Shown: positions 27,696-36,286 of the stretch, one piece after another
How the letters are laid out: the number at the start of each line of letters is the position of its first letter
Numbering within the stretch: the stretch's first letter is position 1
Origin: Chelatococcus asaccharovorans
Lineage (GTDB): Bacteria > Pseudomonadota > Alphaproteobacteria > Rhizobiales > Beijerinckiaceae
Direction of reading: 5' to 3'
Length of the DNA stretch: 64,000 nt
Assembly: GCF_003201475.1 (NCBI RefSeq)
Contig: NZ_QJJK01000004.1
Location: 8,631 to 72,630 of the forward strand
The notes under the pieces: model-generated
Database searches by the model: none
What the model was told of the DNA's origin: nothing
What the model saw: only the letters and a program-made list of their open reading frames with translations
Position numbers and translations under genes: made by a program

Positions 27696-28844
27696 ATGAA
27701 CCGCATTTTCTCCTCCCTCCCCACGACTGTCTTCGAAGCCATGTCGCAGCTTGCCCGCGAGACGGGCGCGGTCAATCTGGGGCAAGGTTTTCCGGATGGG
27801 GCGGGGCCGGACGACGTCCGGGCCAAGGCCGCGGAGGCTGTCGTGTCCGGCTGGAACCAGTATCCGCCGATGATGGGCCTGCCGGAATTGCGCCAGGCCG
27901 TGGCGGATCATTATGCCCATCATCAGGGGCTCGACCTCTCGGCGGATGAGGTGATGGTGACATCCGGCGCCACGGAGGCGATCGCCGGGGCCTTGTTCGC
28001 GCTCATCGAGCCGGGCGACGAGGTCGTGCTCTTTGAACCCATGTACGACGCCTACCTTCCCCTGGTACGGCGCGCCGGCGGGGTGCCCCGCTTCGTGTCC
28101 CTTAAGCCGCCGCATTGGCGCCTGACGGAGGAGGCACTCACGGCTGCCTTCTCGGACAAGACCCGGGTCGTCCTCTTCAACAATCCGCTGAACCCGTCCG
28201 CCGTTGTCTTTCCCGACGAGGACCTCGCCTTGCTCGCCCAGTTCTGCGTCAAGCACGACGCCATCGCGGTCTGCGACGAGGTCTGGGAACATGTGGTGTT
28301 CGATGGGCGCCGCCATCGCCCGCTGATGGCGGAGCCCGGCATGCGCGAGCGCACCGTGAAGATCGGCTCGGCGGGCAAGATCTTCTCACTCACCGGCTGG
28401 AAGGTGGGCTTTGCCTGCGCGGCGCCCGACATCCTCAAGGTGCTGGCCAAGGCGCACCAGTTCCTGACCTTCACGACAGCCCCCAACCTGCAGGCGGCGG
28501 TGGCCTACGGGCTTGGCAAGCCGGACGACTATTTCACCGGCATGCGGGCGGATTTCGAGCGCAGCCGGGATCGCTTCAGCCGCGGCCTCATGGAGCGTGG
28601 TTTCACCGTGCTGCCGAGCCACGGCACCTATTTCCTCAATGTCGACATCGCGCCGCTCGGCGAGGTGGATGATGTCGATTTCTGCAAGCGCCTCGTCACA
28701 GAGCGTGGGGTTGCGGCCATACCGGTGTCCGCCTTCTATGCGGAGGGCGCGGTGCGCACGGTGGCGCGCTTCTGTTTCGCCAAAACCGACGCGACGCTCG
28801 ACCGCGCCCTGGAACGCTTGGAAGGCCTTGTACAGCGCCGTTGA
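27696..28844 (+). CDS. Class I/II aminotransferase, kynurenine/methionine aminotransferase (YbdL) type
   Basis: A 382-residue fold-type I PLP enzyme. Its early sequence NLGQGFPDGAGPDDV is characteristic of the kynurenine aminotransferase / methionine aminotransferase branch. The PLP lysine lies in KIGSAGKIFSLTGWKVGF, and FNNPLNPSA plus VCDEVWEHVVFD are the cofactor-binding stretches. It should transaminate aromatic or sulfur amino acids with 2-oxo acids in the cytoplasm. The ATG at 27696 begins MNRIFSSLPTTVFEAMS, as in homologues. It is probably a stand-alone gene; the next gene follows after 79 bp and could be co-transcribed. Confidence 0.88.
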   Translation: MNRIFSSLPTTVFEAMSQLARETGAVNLGQGFPDGAGPDDVRAKAAEAVVSGWNQYPPMMGLPELRQAVADHYAHHQGLDLSADEVMVTSGATEAIAGALFALIEPGDEVVLFEPMYDAYLPLVRRAGGVPRFVSLKPPHWRLTEEALTAAFSDKTRVVLFNNPLNPSAVVFPDEDLALLAQFCVKHDAIAVCDEVWEHVVFDGRRHRPLMAEPGMRERTVKIGSAGKIFSLTGWKVGFACAAPDILKVLAKAHQFLTFTTAPNLQAAVAYGLGKPDDYFTGMRADFERSRDRFSRGLMERGFTVLPSHGTYFLNVDIAPLGEVDDVDFCKRLVTERGVAAIPVSAFYAEGAVRTVARFCFAKTDATLDRALERLEGLVQRR

Positions 28845-28923
28845 ACTCCCGCACATTGTCTGGCACCACTCGTCTATCAATGCGTTCTGAAACGCGCCTC
28901 ACTCCAGCTTGGGAACAGCCGGC

Positions 28924-30021
28924 ATGATCCGTTCTCTGATGCTCCGCTCCTTGGTGTCGCTCGCCGCACTGGCGGCCGCCGGGGCCGCCATTGCGCAGGA
29001 TAAGACCGTCAACGTCTATAACTGGTCCGACTATATCGACCCGACCGTGCTTGAGGATTTCACGAAGGAGACCGGGATCAAGGTCGTCTACGACACCTAC
29101 GACAACAATGAGATCGTCGAGACGAAACTGCTCGCCGGCAAATCCGGCTACGACATCGTGGTGCCGTCCGGGCCGTTCCTGCAGCGCGAGATCAAGGCCA
29201 AGGTCTTCCAGCCGCTCGACAAGTCGAAGATCCCCAATCTCGTCAATATGTGGCCGGACGTGACCAAGAAGCTCACCGTGTTCGACCCCGGCAATGTCTA
29301 TGCCGTCAACTACATGTGGGGCACCACGGGCATCGGCCTGAATGTCGACAAGGTGAAGGAGCGCCTCGGGGATGTGCCGCTCAACACCTGGGATCTCGTG
29401 CTGAAGCCCGAGATCGCGGCGAAATTGAAGGATTGCGGCATCTATATGCTGGATTCCCCGGAGGATCTTTTTCCGGGCGTGCTGAACTACGTCGGCCTCA
29501 ATCCCGATTCGAAGGACGCGAAGGACCTTAACAAGGCGGCTGACGCGCTGATGAAAGTGCGCGGCAACATCCGCAAGTTTCACTCGTCCGAATATATCAA
29601 CGCGCTCGCCAACGGCGACATCTGCGTGGCAGTCGGGTATTCCGGCGATATCGTCCAGGCCAAGGCCCGGGCCGAGGAAGCCAAGAACGGCGTCAACATC
29701 AGCTATGTCATTCCGAAGGAAGGCGCGCTGATGTGGTTCGATTCCATGGCCATCCCCGCTGACGCCAAGAACGTCGCGGAGGCGCATGCCTTCATCGATT
29801 TCATGAACAGGCCGGAGATCGCGGCGCGCAACGCCAATGCCGTCCACTATGCGAGCGGCAATCTCGCGGCGAAGAAGAACGTGGACCCTGCCATCCTCAA
29901 CGATCCCGGCATCTATCCGGATGAACAGACCATGTCGCGCCTGTTCACCAACACCGCCTATAACGAGCAGGCCCAGCGCACCGTGACGCGTCTGTGGACG
30001 CGGATCAAGACCGGACGCTGA
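28924..30021 (+). CDS. potF: Polyamine-binding periplasmic protein (PotF/SpuD-like)
   Basis: About 365 residues. A Sec signal peptide (LRSLVSLAALAAAGAAIAQ) is followed by a mature start KTVNVYNWSDYIDPTVLEDF, the classic PotF/PotD beginning. Other family stretches are YDTYDNNEIVETKLL, GYDIVVPSGPFLQ, YAVNYMWGTTGIGLN and LPEGALMWFD-like KEGALMWFDSMAIP. It should bind putrescine or spermidine in the periplasm. The ATG at 28924 is chosen; a TTG 15 bp earlier also opens the frame. The membrane and ATPase subunits are not adjacent, so it is an orphan binding protein using a transporter encoded elsewhere, or it serves as a polyamine sensor. Confidence 0.9.
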   Translation: MIRSLMLRSLVSLAALAAAGAAIAQDKTVNVYNWSDYIDPTVLEDFTKETGIKVVYDTYDNNEIVETKLLAGKSGYDIVVPSGPFLQREIKAKVFQPLDKSKIPNLVNMWPDVTKKLTVFDPGNVYAVNYMWGTTGIGLNVDKVKERLGDVPLNTWDLVLKPEIAAKLKDCGIYMLDSPEDLFPGVLNYVGLNPDSKDAKDLNKAADALMKVRGNIRKFHSSEYINALANGDICVAVGYSGDIVQAKARAEEAKNGVNISYVIPKEGALMWFDSMAIPADAKNVAEAHAFIDFMNRPEIAARNANAVHYASGNLAAKKNVDPAILNDPGIYPDEQTMSRLFTNTAYNEQAQRTVTRLWTRIKTGR

Positions 30022-30126
30022 GGCAGCGCGCCAATCGCCTTCGCATGGTCGTGATGGGCAGTCGGGCCACGGCCGTGTTGCCGGGCGCGGGTGGGGCTTT
30101 CGGCAAGGCGATTGCCCTCACCCCAC

Positions 30127-30149
30127 CCCTCTCCCCCGCAAGGAGAGGG
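30127..30149. repeat. Short hairpin repeat of the CCCTCTCC...GGAGAGGG type
   Basis: A perfect 8-bp stem (30127-30134 and 30142-30149) with a 7-nt loop sits in a CCCTCACCCCACCCC context, a common intergenic repeat of high-GC alphaproteobacteria. It lies between the converging potF-like and small-protein genes and may help stop transcription from both sides. Confidence 0.6.
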
Positions 30150-30205
30150 CGACCGGTGGCGGCGGTTGGGACAGGGGGCTTCCCGGAGGGGCCTGCCCTC
30201 CTATC

Positions 30206-30583
30206 TCACGGCTTGGCGCAGCGGGCGCGAATCAGCACTTCGAAATCAGCGACCGACCCGTCCATCTGCGCCACGTTTTCCTGGCGCTCGCGCCCGGTGG
30301 TGCAGCGGGCAAAGGTCTTGCTCGCCTGGCGCATGACATCGATATGCTTGCGATAGGCCGCGCATTTCGCCTCATCGGTTGCCTGCCCGGCGGCTTCCAG
30401 ATCACGCAAGGCGTTGCGCAGGGTCGAGTCGAGCACGAAGAGGTCGCGCTTGCATGCGGCGGTGCCCGCTTGCGCCTGGGCGGCATGCGGCGCGAAGCCG
30501 AGACTGAGGACGAGGCCGGCGAGGCCCACGCGCAGATAGTGCGCGGCTCCCACGCCCTTCGAGCCTGTCGTTGCGGAAGGCAT
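30206..30583 (-). CDS. Small exported protein of unknown function
   Basis: A 125-residue protein. A hydrophobic stretch (LRVGLAGLVLSLGFAPHAAQAQ) ending in an AQA-Q cleavage-like site indicates export to the periplasm. The mature part of about 85 residues is helical, charged and contains four cysteines (in ACKRDL, AKCAAY, ARCTTG and RARCAKP), which could form two disulfides. No family is recognised. It converges with the potF-like gene and is divergent from glk. Its composition and reading frame look normal for the region. Confidence 0.6.
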   Translation of the reverse strand: MPSATTGSKGVGAAHYLRVGLAGLVLSLGFAPHAAQAQAGTAACKRDLFVLDSTLRNALRDLEAAGQATDEAKCAAYRKHIDVMRQASKTFARCTTGRERQENVAQMDGSVADFEVLIRARCAKP

Positions 30584-30888
30584 CCGTCATTATCCTCTCT
30601 GTGTTCCGATACGATTCCCTATGCAATAGCCTGATCCTGGCCTCCTGACACTTGGTCGCCCGGGCTGTTGCGCGATATTTCTGCCGCGCGCCCTGCCAGA
30701 TGCCGTCAATCGTGCCGATCATGCGCTTGACCCTGCCCTGCCAAAGCGGGACAAGCGGGCAGGTGGCGCAAAGCCAGACGTATCCTGTCCGGGATGGGCG
30801 GCGAAGGCCGGGCGGCAGAACCCAAATGAAACCTTCTTCGCAGCCTTCTTTGCAACCTTTTTGGCAATTTTCTCGTTTCAAAGGGACG
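30584..30888. other. Divergent region upstream of glk, no gene seen
   Basis: A 305-bp gap between two divergent genes. The glk frame stays open far upstream, to 30652, but the sequence before 30889 does not resemble glucokinase. A run of CTT/TTT repeats at about 30833-30880 lies just before the chosen start. No repeat or RNA gene is evident. Confidence 0.35.
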
Positions 30889-31941
30889 ATGACGGCACAA
30901 TTTCCCCACCCCGTCCTGGTCGGCGACGTCGGCGGCACCAATGCGCGGTTTGCACGCGTCGAGACCCCCGGCGCGCCGCTCGAAGCCTCCGTCCAACTGC
31001 ATACCCATGACCATGCGTGTGCCCGTGACGGCGTTGTCGCGGCGATCGCGGCGATGCGCGGCCGCCCTGCGGCGGGAGTATCGGCGGGGGGAGCATCCGC
31101 GGGTTTGCCGGCGCCCCGCTCCATGATCGTCTGTGGCGCCGGCCCGCTGGTGGAAGGCCGCATCCAGCTCACCAATGCAGGCTGGGTGCTCGACCAGCAG
31201 GCGCTGCTCGATGAGCTTGGCCTGGAGGAATGCCTCCTGCTCAACGATTTCGAGGCGCAGGCCCTGTCGCTGCCGGCCCTGCCGCCTGAGGCGCTGCATC
31301 GCATCACGCCCGATCTGGCGCCGGGCGAAGGCACGCGGGTTATCCTTGGTCCGGGCACGGGGCTCGGTGTCGCTGGCCTCATCGCGAGCGGCGGCCAGTT
31401 CACGCCGGTGGCGAGCGAAGGCGGGCATGTGGATTTCGGCCCGGTCACCGATGAGGACTATCGTCTCTGGCCGCTTATCGAGCGGGTGGACGGCCGCGTG
31501 ACGGCTGAATGCCTGCTGTCCGGCCCGGGTCTTTTGCGGATCTACAGGGCGCAATGCGCCGTTGCAGGGCGGGATCCGCGCTATAACGAAACGCCACCGC
31601 TCGTTGAAGCGGCGGTCGGCGGCAGCGACCCCCTGGCGCGCGATACGGTGCGGCTGTTCCTCGCGATCCTGGCGCGCTTTGCCGGAGACGTTGCGCTGAC
31701 CTTCGGCGCGCGGGGCGGCGTTTACCTGTCCGGCGGGATCCTGCCGAGGATCCAGTCCCTGATCGATCCGGCGGCCTTTGGCGCCATCTTCGCCGACAAG
31801 GCGCCGGTGGATGGCTTCATGCGGCGCATTGCGGCCGTTCTCGTGATGGAACCGAAAGGTGTCCTGCTCGGCATGGCCGCCCTCGCGGCGACGCCGGAGC
31901 GCTACCGGCTGGACTGGAAGGGGAGGCTCGCCCGTCGCTGA
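30889..31941 (+). CDS. glk: Glucokinase
   Basis: A 350-residue bacterial Glk-family (not ROK) enzyme that phosphorylates glucose with ATP. Motifs: phosphate-1 LVGDVGGTNARFARVE, LNDFEAQALSLPAL, ILGPGTGLGVAGLI, the glucose-contact SEGGHVDFGP, and GARGGVYLSGGILPR near the adenosine site. The ATG at 30889 is chosen because the phosphate-1 motif then starts about residue 10; a longer frame with an ATG at about 30826 is possible. It appears monocistronic. The next gene, a sugar-type binding protein, begins 278 bp downstream. Confidence 0.92.
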   Translation: MTAQFPHPVLVGDVGGTNARFARVETPGAPLEASVQLHTHDHACARDGVVAAIAAMRGRPAAGVSAGGASAGLPAPRSMIVCGAGPLVEGRIQLTNAGWVLDQQALLDELGLEECLLLNDFEAQALSLPALPPEALHRITPDLAPGEGTRVILGPGTGLGVAGLIASGGQFTPVASEGGHVDFGPVTDEDYRLWPLIERVDGRVTAECLLSGPGLLRIYRAQCAVAGRDPRYNETPPLVEAAVGGSDPLARDTVRLFLAILARFAGDVALTFGARGGVYLSGGILPRIQSLIDPAAFGAIFADKAPVDGFMRRIAAVLVMEPKGVLLGMAALAATPERYRLDWKGRLARR

Positions 31942-32219
31942 CGGCTGCGGGGCGGGCCGCGTCCGGTGATTGTGATCGGTCATTTCGATGTAGTTTAATT
32001 ACATTATTGGGGGATAATCCGTCGCGATTTCCCCATTGAAGCGCGGTTGCAATGTAATTATTCTACGACACGACCCCTTGAATGGCCCTGCTCTCCACAT
32101 CCGGATATGCTCGGCAGATAATCTGGTAATCTGGCGATGCGCGGGTGGGTTACGGCAGAATAAAGCCACGCCACGGGCAGATGGGCAGGCGCGCCATGCA
32201 GCCTGCAGGAGGGAACATT
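31942..32219. promoter_or_regulatory. Probable promoter region of the orphan binding-protein gene
   Basis: A 278-bp gap. It includes an AT-rich imperfect palindrome (TGTAGTTTAATTACA near 31989-32003) and a related TGTAATTATTCTAC sequence near 32053-32066. The two are possible half-sites for one regulator. A GGAGGGAAC ribosome-binding site precedes the start at 32220. Confidence 0.4.
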
Positions 32220-33503
32220 ATGAGCGTGACGAGACGGACTTTTCTCACAACGGGGGCCGCGACGGCGGCGCTTCTGCCCTTCGCGGGCCCGCTGCGCGCT
32301 GACGGCAAGCAGATCAACGTATTCGCGCATCGCGTGATGCAGAACGTCTCCAACGGCACCAAGGGAGGCGACGTCACCCAGGCCTTCACCAAGGCAACGG
32401 GTGACACGGTCAACTGGGTTACGTTCGAGACCGGGCCGTTGCACGACCGGCTGTTCCGCGAGGCTTCGCTCTCGGAATCCACCGTCGATGTCGCCTTCAT
32501 CCTCAATACCTATGCGACGCCGCGCATCGCCAAGCTCTTCGAGCCGCTTGGCCCGCGCATGGCGAAAGATCCGGTCGAGGATCCGAATGATCTGTTCCCG
32601 GGACTCGTCAAGGGCGTGACCATCGACAACGAACTCTATGCGGTGCCGTTCCGTCATGCCTCGACGGGGTTGCATTACAATGAGGAGATCTTCGCCGAGC
32701 GGGGCATCAAGGGGCCGCCTCAGACCATCGAGGAATTCGTCGAAGTCGCGAAGAAATGCACCTATACCCGGCCGGACGGCACGCCCGTCGTCGGCTTCAT
32801 CCTGCCGGGGGTCGCCTATCCCGAGGTCATCGCGCTCGCCCGCGCCTGGGACGCGGATTTCATCACCCCCGACATGAAGGTCGTCGCCAATTCCAAGGAG
32901 ATGGTGGCGGCGCTCACCATGATCCGGGATCTCTACACGTCAGGTGCGGTGCCCAAGAACCTGACGAGCATGAAGGCCGAAGACGCCAATACCTGGATGC
33001 AGCAGGGCCGCGCGGCCATGGCGGCGAGCTCGATGAGCCGCAATGGCCTCTATAACGACCCCGCCAAGTCGCAGGTCGCCGGCAAGATCAAGACCACTTA
33101 TTTCCCGATCGCCGAGGCGCTGAAGGGCAAATACGAGGTGGCGCCCACCAAGGTCGAGTTCTGGAGCATGGCGATCCCGAAGAACTCCAAGAACAAGGAC
33201 CTTGCCTGGGCCTTCATCAAGGCAATGTCGTCGAAAGATGCGACGCTTGCCGCGGCGCTCAACGGCAACGGGCCGGTGCGCAACTCCACCTATGACGACC
33301 CGCGCATCAAGGCGGCGCTGCCCTATGCCGACGCCGAGCGCAAGGTGCTCAAGGTCTCGCGCGTGCCGCTGCCGGCGTTCGACAACGCCGCGCGTGCGGC
33401 CGACCTGTTCAAGGAGCAGGCCGAGACCGTGGTGCTTGGCATGAAGACGCCGCAGCAGGCCATGGATGAGCTGACGGTGACTGTCCAGAAACTGATCAGC
33501 TGA
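32220..33503 (+). CDS. ABC importer solute-binding protein (family 1), orphan
   Basis: A 427-residue periplasmic binding protein with a twin-arginine signal (TRRTFLTTGAATAALL) ending near RADG. The mature part has family 1 features: INVFAHRVMQNVSNG, VDVAFILNTYATPRIAKLF, LYAVPFRHASTGLHYNEEIF and MSMAIPKNSKNKDLAWAFI-like text (WSMAIPKNSKNKDLAWAF). These proteins usually bind sugars, polyols or sulfonated/phosphorylated organics. No permease or ATPase lies next to it, so it must work with a transporter encoded elsewhere, or it is a relic. The ATG at 32220 has a good ribosome-binding site. It converges with the deacylase gene across a strong hairpin. Confidence 0.82.
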   Translation: MSVTRRTFLTTGAATAALLPFAGPLRADGKQINVFAHRVMQNVSNGTKGGDVTQAFTKATGDTVNWVTFETGPLHDRLFREASLSESTVDVAFILNTYATPRIAKLFEPLGPRMAKDPVEDPNDLFPGLVKGVTIDNELYAVPFRHASTGLHYNEEIFAERGIKGPPQTIEEFVEVAKKCTYTRPDGTPVVGFILPGVAYPEVIALARAWDADFITPDMKVVANSKEMVAALTMIRDLYTSGAVPKNLTSMKAEDANTWMQQGRAAMAASSMSRNGLYNDPAKSQVAGKIKTTYFPIAEALKGKYEVAPTKVEFWSMAIPKNSKNKDLAWAFIKAMSSKDATLAAALNGNGPVRNSTYDDPRIKAALPYADAERKVLKVSRVPLPAFDNAARAADLFKEQAETVVLGMKTPQQAMDELTVTVQKLIS

Positions 33504-33525
33504 CCGCAGTGGAATAAGAGGGGAG

Positions 33526-33565
33526 GGGCGCGGTCATTCCGGGCCTAGCCTGGATGACCGCGCCC
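33526..33565. terminator. Bidirectional terminator-like hairpin
   Basis: A perfect 12-bp inverted repeat (GGGCGCGGTCAT at 33526-33537, ATGACCGCGCCC at 33554-33565) with a 16-nt loop that can pair further. It sits in the 79-bp gap between two converging genes, the usual place for a shared terminator. Confidence 0.65.
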
Positions 33566-33582
33566 GCGACAGGCTCGCGGCC

Positions 33583-34632
33583 TCAGATCCCGTCGATCAG
33601 GGCCTCGCGCGTGGTATCCTCGCCCAGATGGACCAGGACGTCCCCCGGCTCCGCAAGGGCGGGGACGCGCCTGCAGATGACGAGGCCGGCGGCTGCGAAA
33701 TGCACCGGCTCCGGTGCACGGTCAGGCCGTTCGGGGTCGCTCAGCCAGCCGGCCACGTCGCCGGCCGCGACCCTGTCGCCCAACATGAAGGCGGGCTCGA
33801 ACAGCCCGCGCCCCGGCGCGCGCAGGAAATGCTCGCCGGCGACCGCGAGAAGGCGCGTCGATGGGGCGTCCGGCGCTCGCGCCAAGGCGGCATCCCCCGG
33901 GAGGATACCCATATGGCCAAGCGCGCGGCGCAGGCCGTCAGCCGCGATGGCGACGGTCTGGCGCGTGACGCCGCCGCTGCCGCCGAGTTCCGTCGCCATG
34001 GCAGCGACGCCTGCATCGAGGGCGGCCGCGACGAGCGTTCCTTTGGCCTCGGGGCGTTTCACCACCGCGGTCACCGGAGCCCCGAAGGCGGCCAGCAGGT
34101 CGAGCACGCGTGCTGCGAGGGCCCTATCGGTCGGCAGCCGGCCGAAGGCACAGGGCAGATAGTCGAGAGTGCTGCCGCCGCTGTGAAAGTCCAGGAGATA
34201 ATCCGCAGCGGGAAGGAGCAGGCGCGTGATGCCTTCGGCGATCTGGCTGGTCGGGCCGCCGTTCGCCTCGCCGGGGAACAGGCGCGCGAGATTGCCGCCG
34301 TCGATGGGCGAGGTGCGCCGGCCGGCCTGCGCCGCCGGCGGGTTGGCGGTGGGCACGATGATGAGCCGGCCGTTGATGTCGCCGGGCGCGAGCTCACGGG
34401 CCAGCGCGCCGAGGACGATCGGGCCCTCATACTCATCGCCGTGGACGCCGCCTGTGCAAAGGGCGGTTGGTCCCGGACCGCCGTTGATCACGACGACCGG
34501 AATGACGATCTGGCCATAGGCGGAACGGTCATGCGACCAGGGCAGGCGGAGCGCACCGACGTGGCGCCCGGGCTGGTCGAGCGGGATGTCGAGCCGCGCC
34601 GGTCCGACGGAAGCCCCTGACGGCGTGCTCAT
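33583..34632 (-). CDS. Aspartoacylase / succinylglutamate desuccinylase-family N-acyl amino acid deacylase
   Basis: A 349-residue zinc carboxypeptidase-fold protein. The metal site H64-x2-E67 lies in TGGVHGDEYEGP, and the third ligand is in LLDFHSGGSTLDY. The TELGGSGGVT stretch supports a carboxypeptidase-like active site. It resembles DoeB-type deacetylases and should remove an acyl group from an amino acid derivative. It overlaps the preceding desulfhydrase-like gene by 4 bp (ATGA), so the two are co-translated and probably act in succession. A clear paralogue lies at 57565-58608, likewise ATGA-coupled to a PLP enzyme. The exact substrate is unknown. Confidence 0.85.
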   Translation of the reverse strand: MSTPSGASVGPARLDIPLDQPGRHVGALRLPWSHDRSAYGQIVIPVVVINGGPGPTALCTGGVHGDEYEGPIVLGALARELAPGDINGRLIIVPTANPPAAQAGRRTSPIDGGNLARLFPGEANGGPTSQIAEGITRLLLPAADYLLDFHSGGSTLDYLPCAFGRLPTDRALAARVLDLLAAFGAPVTAVVKRPEAKGTLVAAALDAGVAAMATELGGSGGVTRQTVAIAADGLRRALGHMGILPGDAALARAPDAPSTRLLAVAGEHFLRAPGRGLFEPAFMLGDRVAAGDVAGWLSDPERPDRAPEPVHFAAAGLVICRRVPALAEPGDVLVHLGEDTTREALIDGI

Positions 34633-35672
34633 GCCGCTGCTTCCCCAGTGAAGGTTTCTCCCGCGAAGGCATCCGCATGGGTGAACAGCCCGGGCGTGCC
34701 ACCGGAATGCAGGAAGACGACAGAGTGATGCGGCTGGAGCACGCCCGTGCGTAGGGCTGTGACGATGCCGGCCATGCCCTTGCCGGTGTAGACGGGGTCG
34801 AGCACGAGGCCTTCCGTGCGTCCGGCAAGCCTTACGGCGGCGACGCTGGCCGGCGAGGGCTTGCCGTAGCCGGGCGCGATTTCGCTGTCGATGATGTCGA
34901 AGTCATCCTCCGTGAGCCGGGTGCTGATGTCCAACAGGGTCGAAGCTTCGCCCGCCGTGCTCGAGATCCAGGCCTTGAGGCGTGGCGCCGGCTGCTGGGC
35001 GCTGATGCCGAGGAGCCGCGTGCGGCAGCCGAGATGCTTGAATCCGAGGGCGAGGCCCGCCAATGAAAGGCCGGAGCCGCAGACCGCCACCATGACGTCC
35101 GGCACCGCACCCCGCGCCTCGAAATCCTTCATGAGTTCGGCCGCCCCGGACATCCAGCCGCAGACGCCGACCGCCGCGCTCACGCCGGTGAGCTGCACGA
35201 TGAAAGGCTTGCGCCCTTGCGCCGCATAGCCCGCGGCGATCGCGGTCATTTCGTCGGCGACTGCCGTGTCCCATGGGTCGGTCACGGCCGTGAAGGTGAC
35301 AGTCGCGCCGAACAGGTTATCCAGGAGCAGATTGCCCACCATCTCCGTGCCCATAGCCGCGCGGAGATGGAGATGGCAGCCAAGGCCGAGCTTGGCGGCG
35401 GCGCCGGCCAGCGAGCGGCAGAAGTTGGACTGGCTGCCCGCCGTGGTGATCAGGATATCGGCTCCCGCCGCCAGCGCCTCCGCCAGGATGAAATCGAGCT
35501 GCCGCAGCTTGTTGCCGCCCAGCGCATAGCCGGCCATGTCCTCGCGCTTGATCGCGAGGCGGGCGATGCCCAGGGCCCGCGCCAGCCGCGGGGCTTCATC
35601 GAGCGGTGTCGGCAGGCGTGCCAGCGCAAGACGCTCAAGACCGGTGGTCGGATCACGCAGGGTCGAAGGCAT
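34629..35672 (-). CDS. D-cysteine desulfhydrase / ACC deaminase-family PLP enzyme
   Basis: A 347-residue fold-type II PLP enzyme. The PLP lysine lies in AGYALGGNKLRQLDF, the phosphate loop in CGSGLSLAGLALGF, and the C-terminal FLHSGGTPGLF is the family hallmark. Members deaminate D-cysteine, D-amino acids or 1-aminocyclopropane-1-carboxylate. The start at 35672 gives the typical N-terminus (LARLPTPLDEAPRLARALG). It is first in a two-gene unit with the deacylase, and divergent from the RpiR regulator across a 614-bp gap. It may act on the amino acid released by the deacylase, or supply it; this is an inference from coupling. Confidence 0.85.
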   Translation of the reverse strand: MPSTLRDPTTGLERLALARLPTPLDEAPRLARALGIARLAIKREDMAGYALGGNKLRQLDFILAEALAAGADILITTAGSQSNFCRSLAGAAAKLGLGCHLHLRAAMGTEMVGNLLLDNLFGATVTFTAVTDPWDTAVADEMTAIAAGYAAQGRKPFIVQLTGVSAAVGVCGWMSGAAELMKDFEARGAVPDVMVAVCGSGLSLAGLALGFKHLGCRTRLLGISAQQPAPRLKAWISSTAGEASTLLDISTRLTEDDFDIIDSEIAPGYGKPSPASVAAVRLAGRTEGLVLDPVYTGKGMAGIVTALRTGVLQPHHSVVFLHSGGTPGLFTHADAFAGETFTGEAAA

Positions 35673-36286
35673 GGCCGTTTCCTGAATTGTTCTGGTTGTC
35701 CCGGATGAAGTCGAGGTGAAGGATGTCGTCGTCCTGACGGAGGGCTGCGGCCTGGAGACAACGGTCCAATTGCTTGCATCTCGGCTCCAGAATCGCTGCC
35801 ACCTGTCCAGACGGCGATGCCGAGCATATAACGTCGCTGCAGCGGTCGCGAGGGATTTGTAGTTTTATTACTTAACCTCTATGGCCTCAGCTTCCCCAAG
35901 TGTGGCTCGCAATAATCTCCATAATTTATCGATCTAATCGCAGAGGCCTACGATCTCTTGGTATTGTACCCAATTTTCATAGGGACGTTATCAGCTCCCC
36001 TCCGGCGGCCCGAAATCTGGGGATTGAAACGCCGAGCCCTTTTTGAAAGATAAATCTTATGTATCAATCTTTGGTTTGATCATGAAGCTCCCTGCGTCAA
36101 TGAACCTTCAGTCATTCATGTGTGATTTCTGGAGGAAAATTACATCCGCTCGGCCTCGACGTCGAAGCGGCTGGGGTTGGTGCAGGTCGCGCGATGATGA
36201 GGGCTCATCAGGTTGCACTTTTGAGCGGCAGAGAAGGGTCACGCGTCGATCACGAGGTGAAATTGCAACGCGACCGAGGGGGGGCT
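35673..36286. other. Long gene-free divergent region upstream of rpiR-type gene
   Basis: These 614 bp separate the desulfhydrase-like gene from the RpiR regulator. From about 35850 to 36100 the sequence is AT-rich and holds several possible promoters for both directions, as expected for an RpiR-controlled divergent pair. In-frame starts upstream of 36287 give protein sequence unlike RpiR. No RNA gene, repeat or insertion sequence was recognised. Confidence 0.4.
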
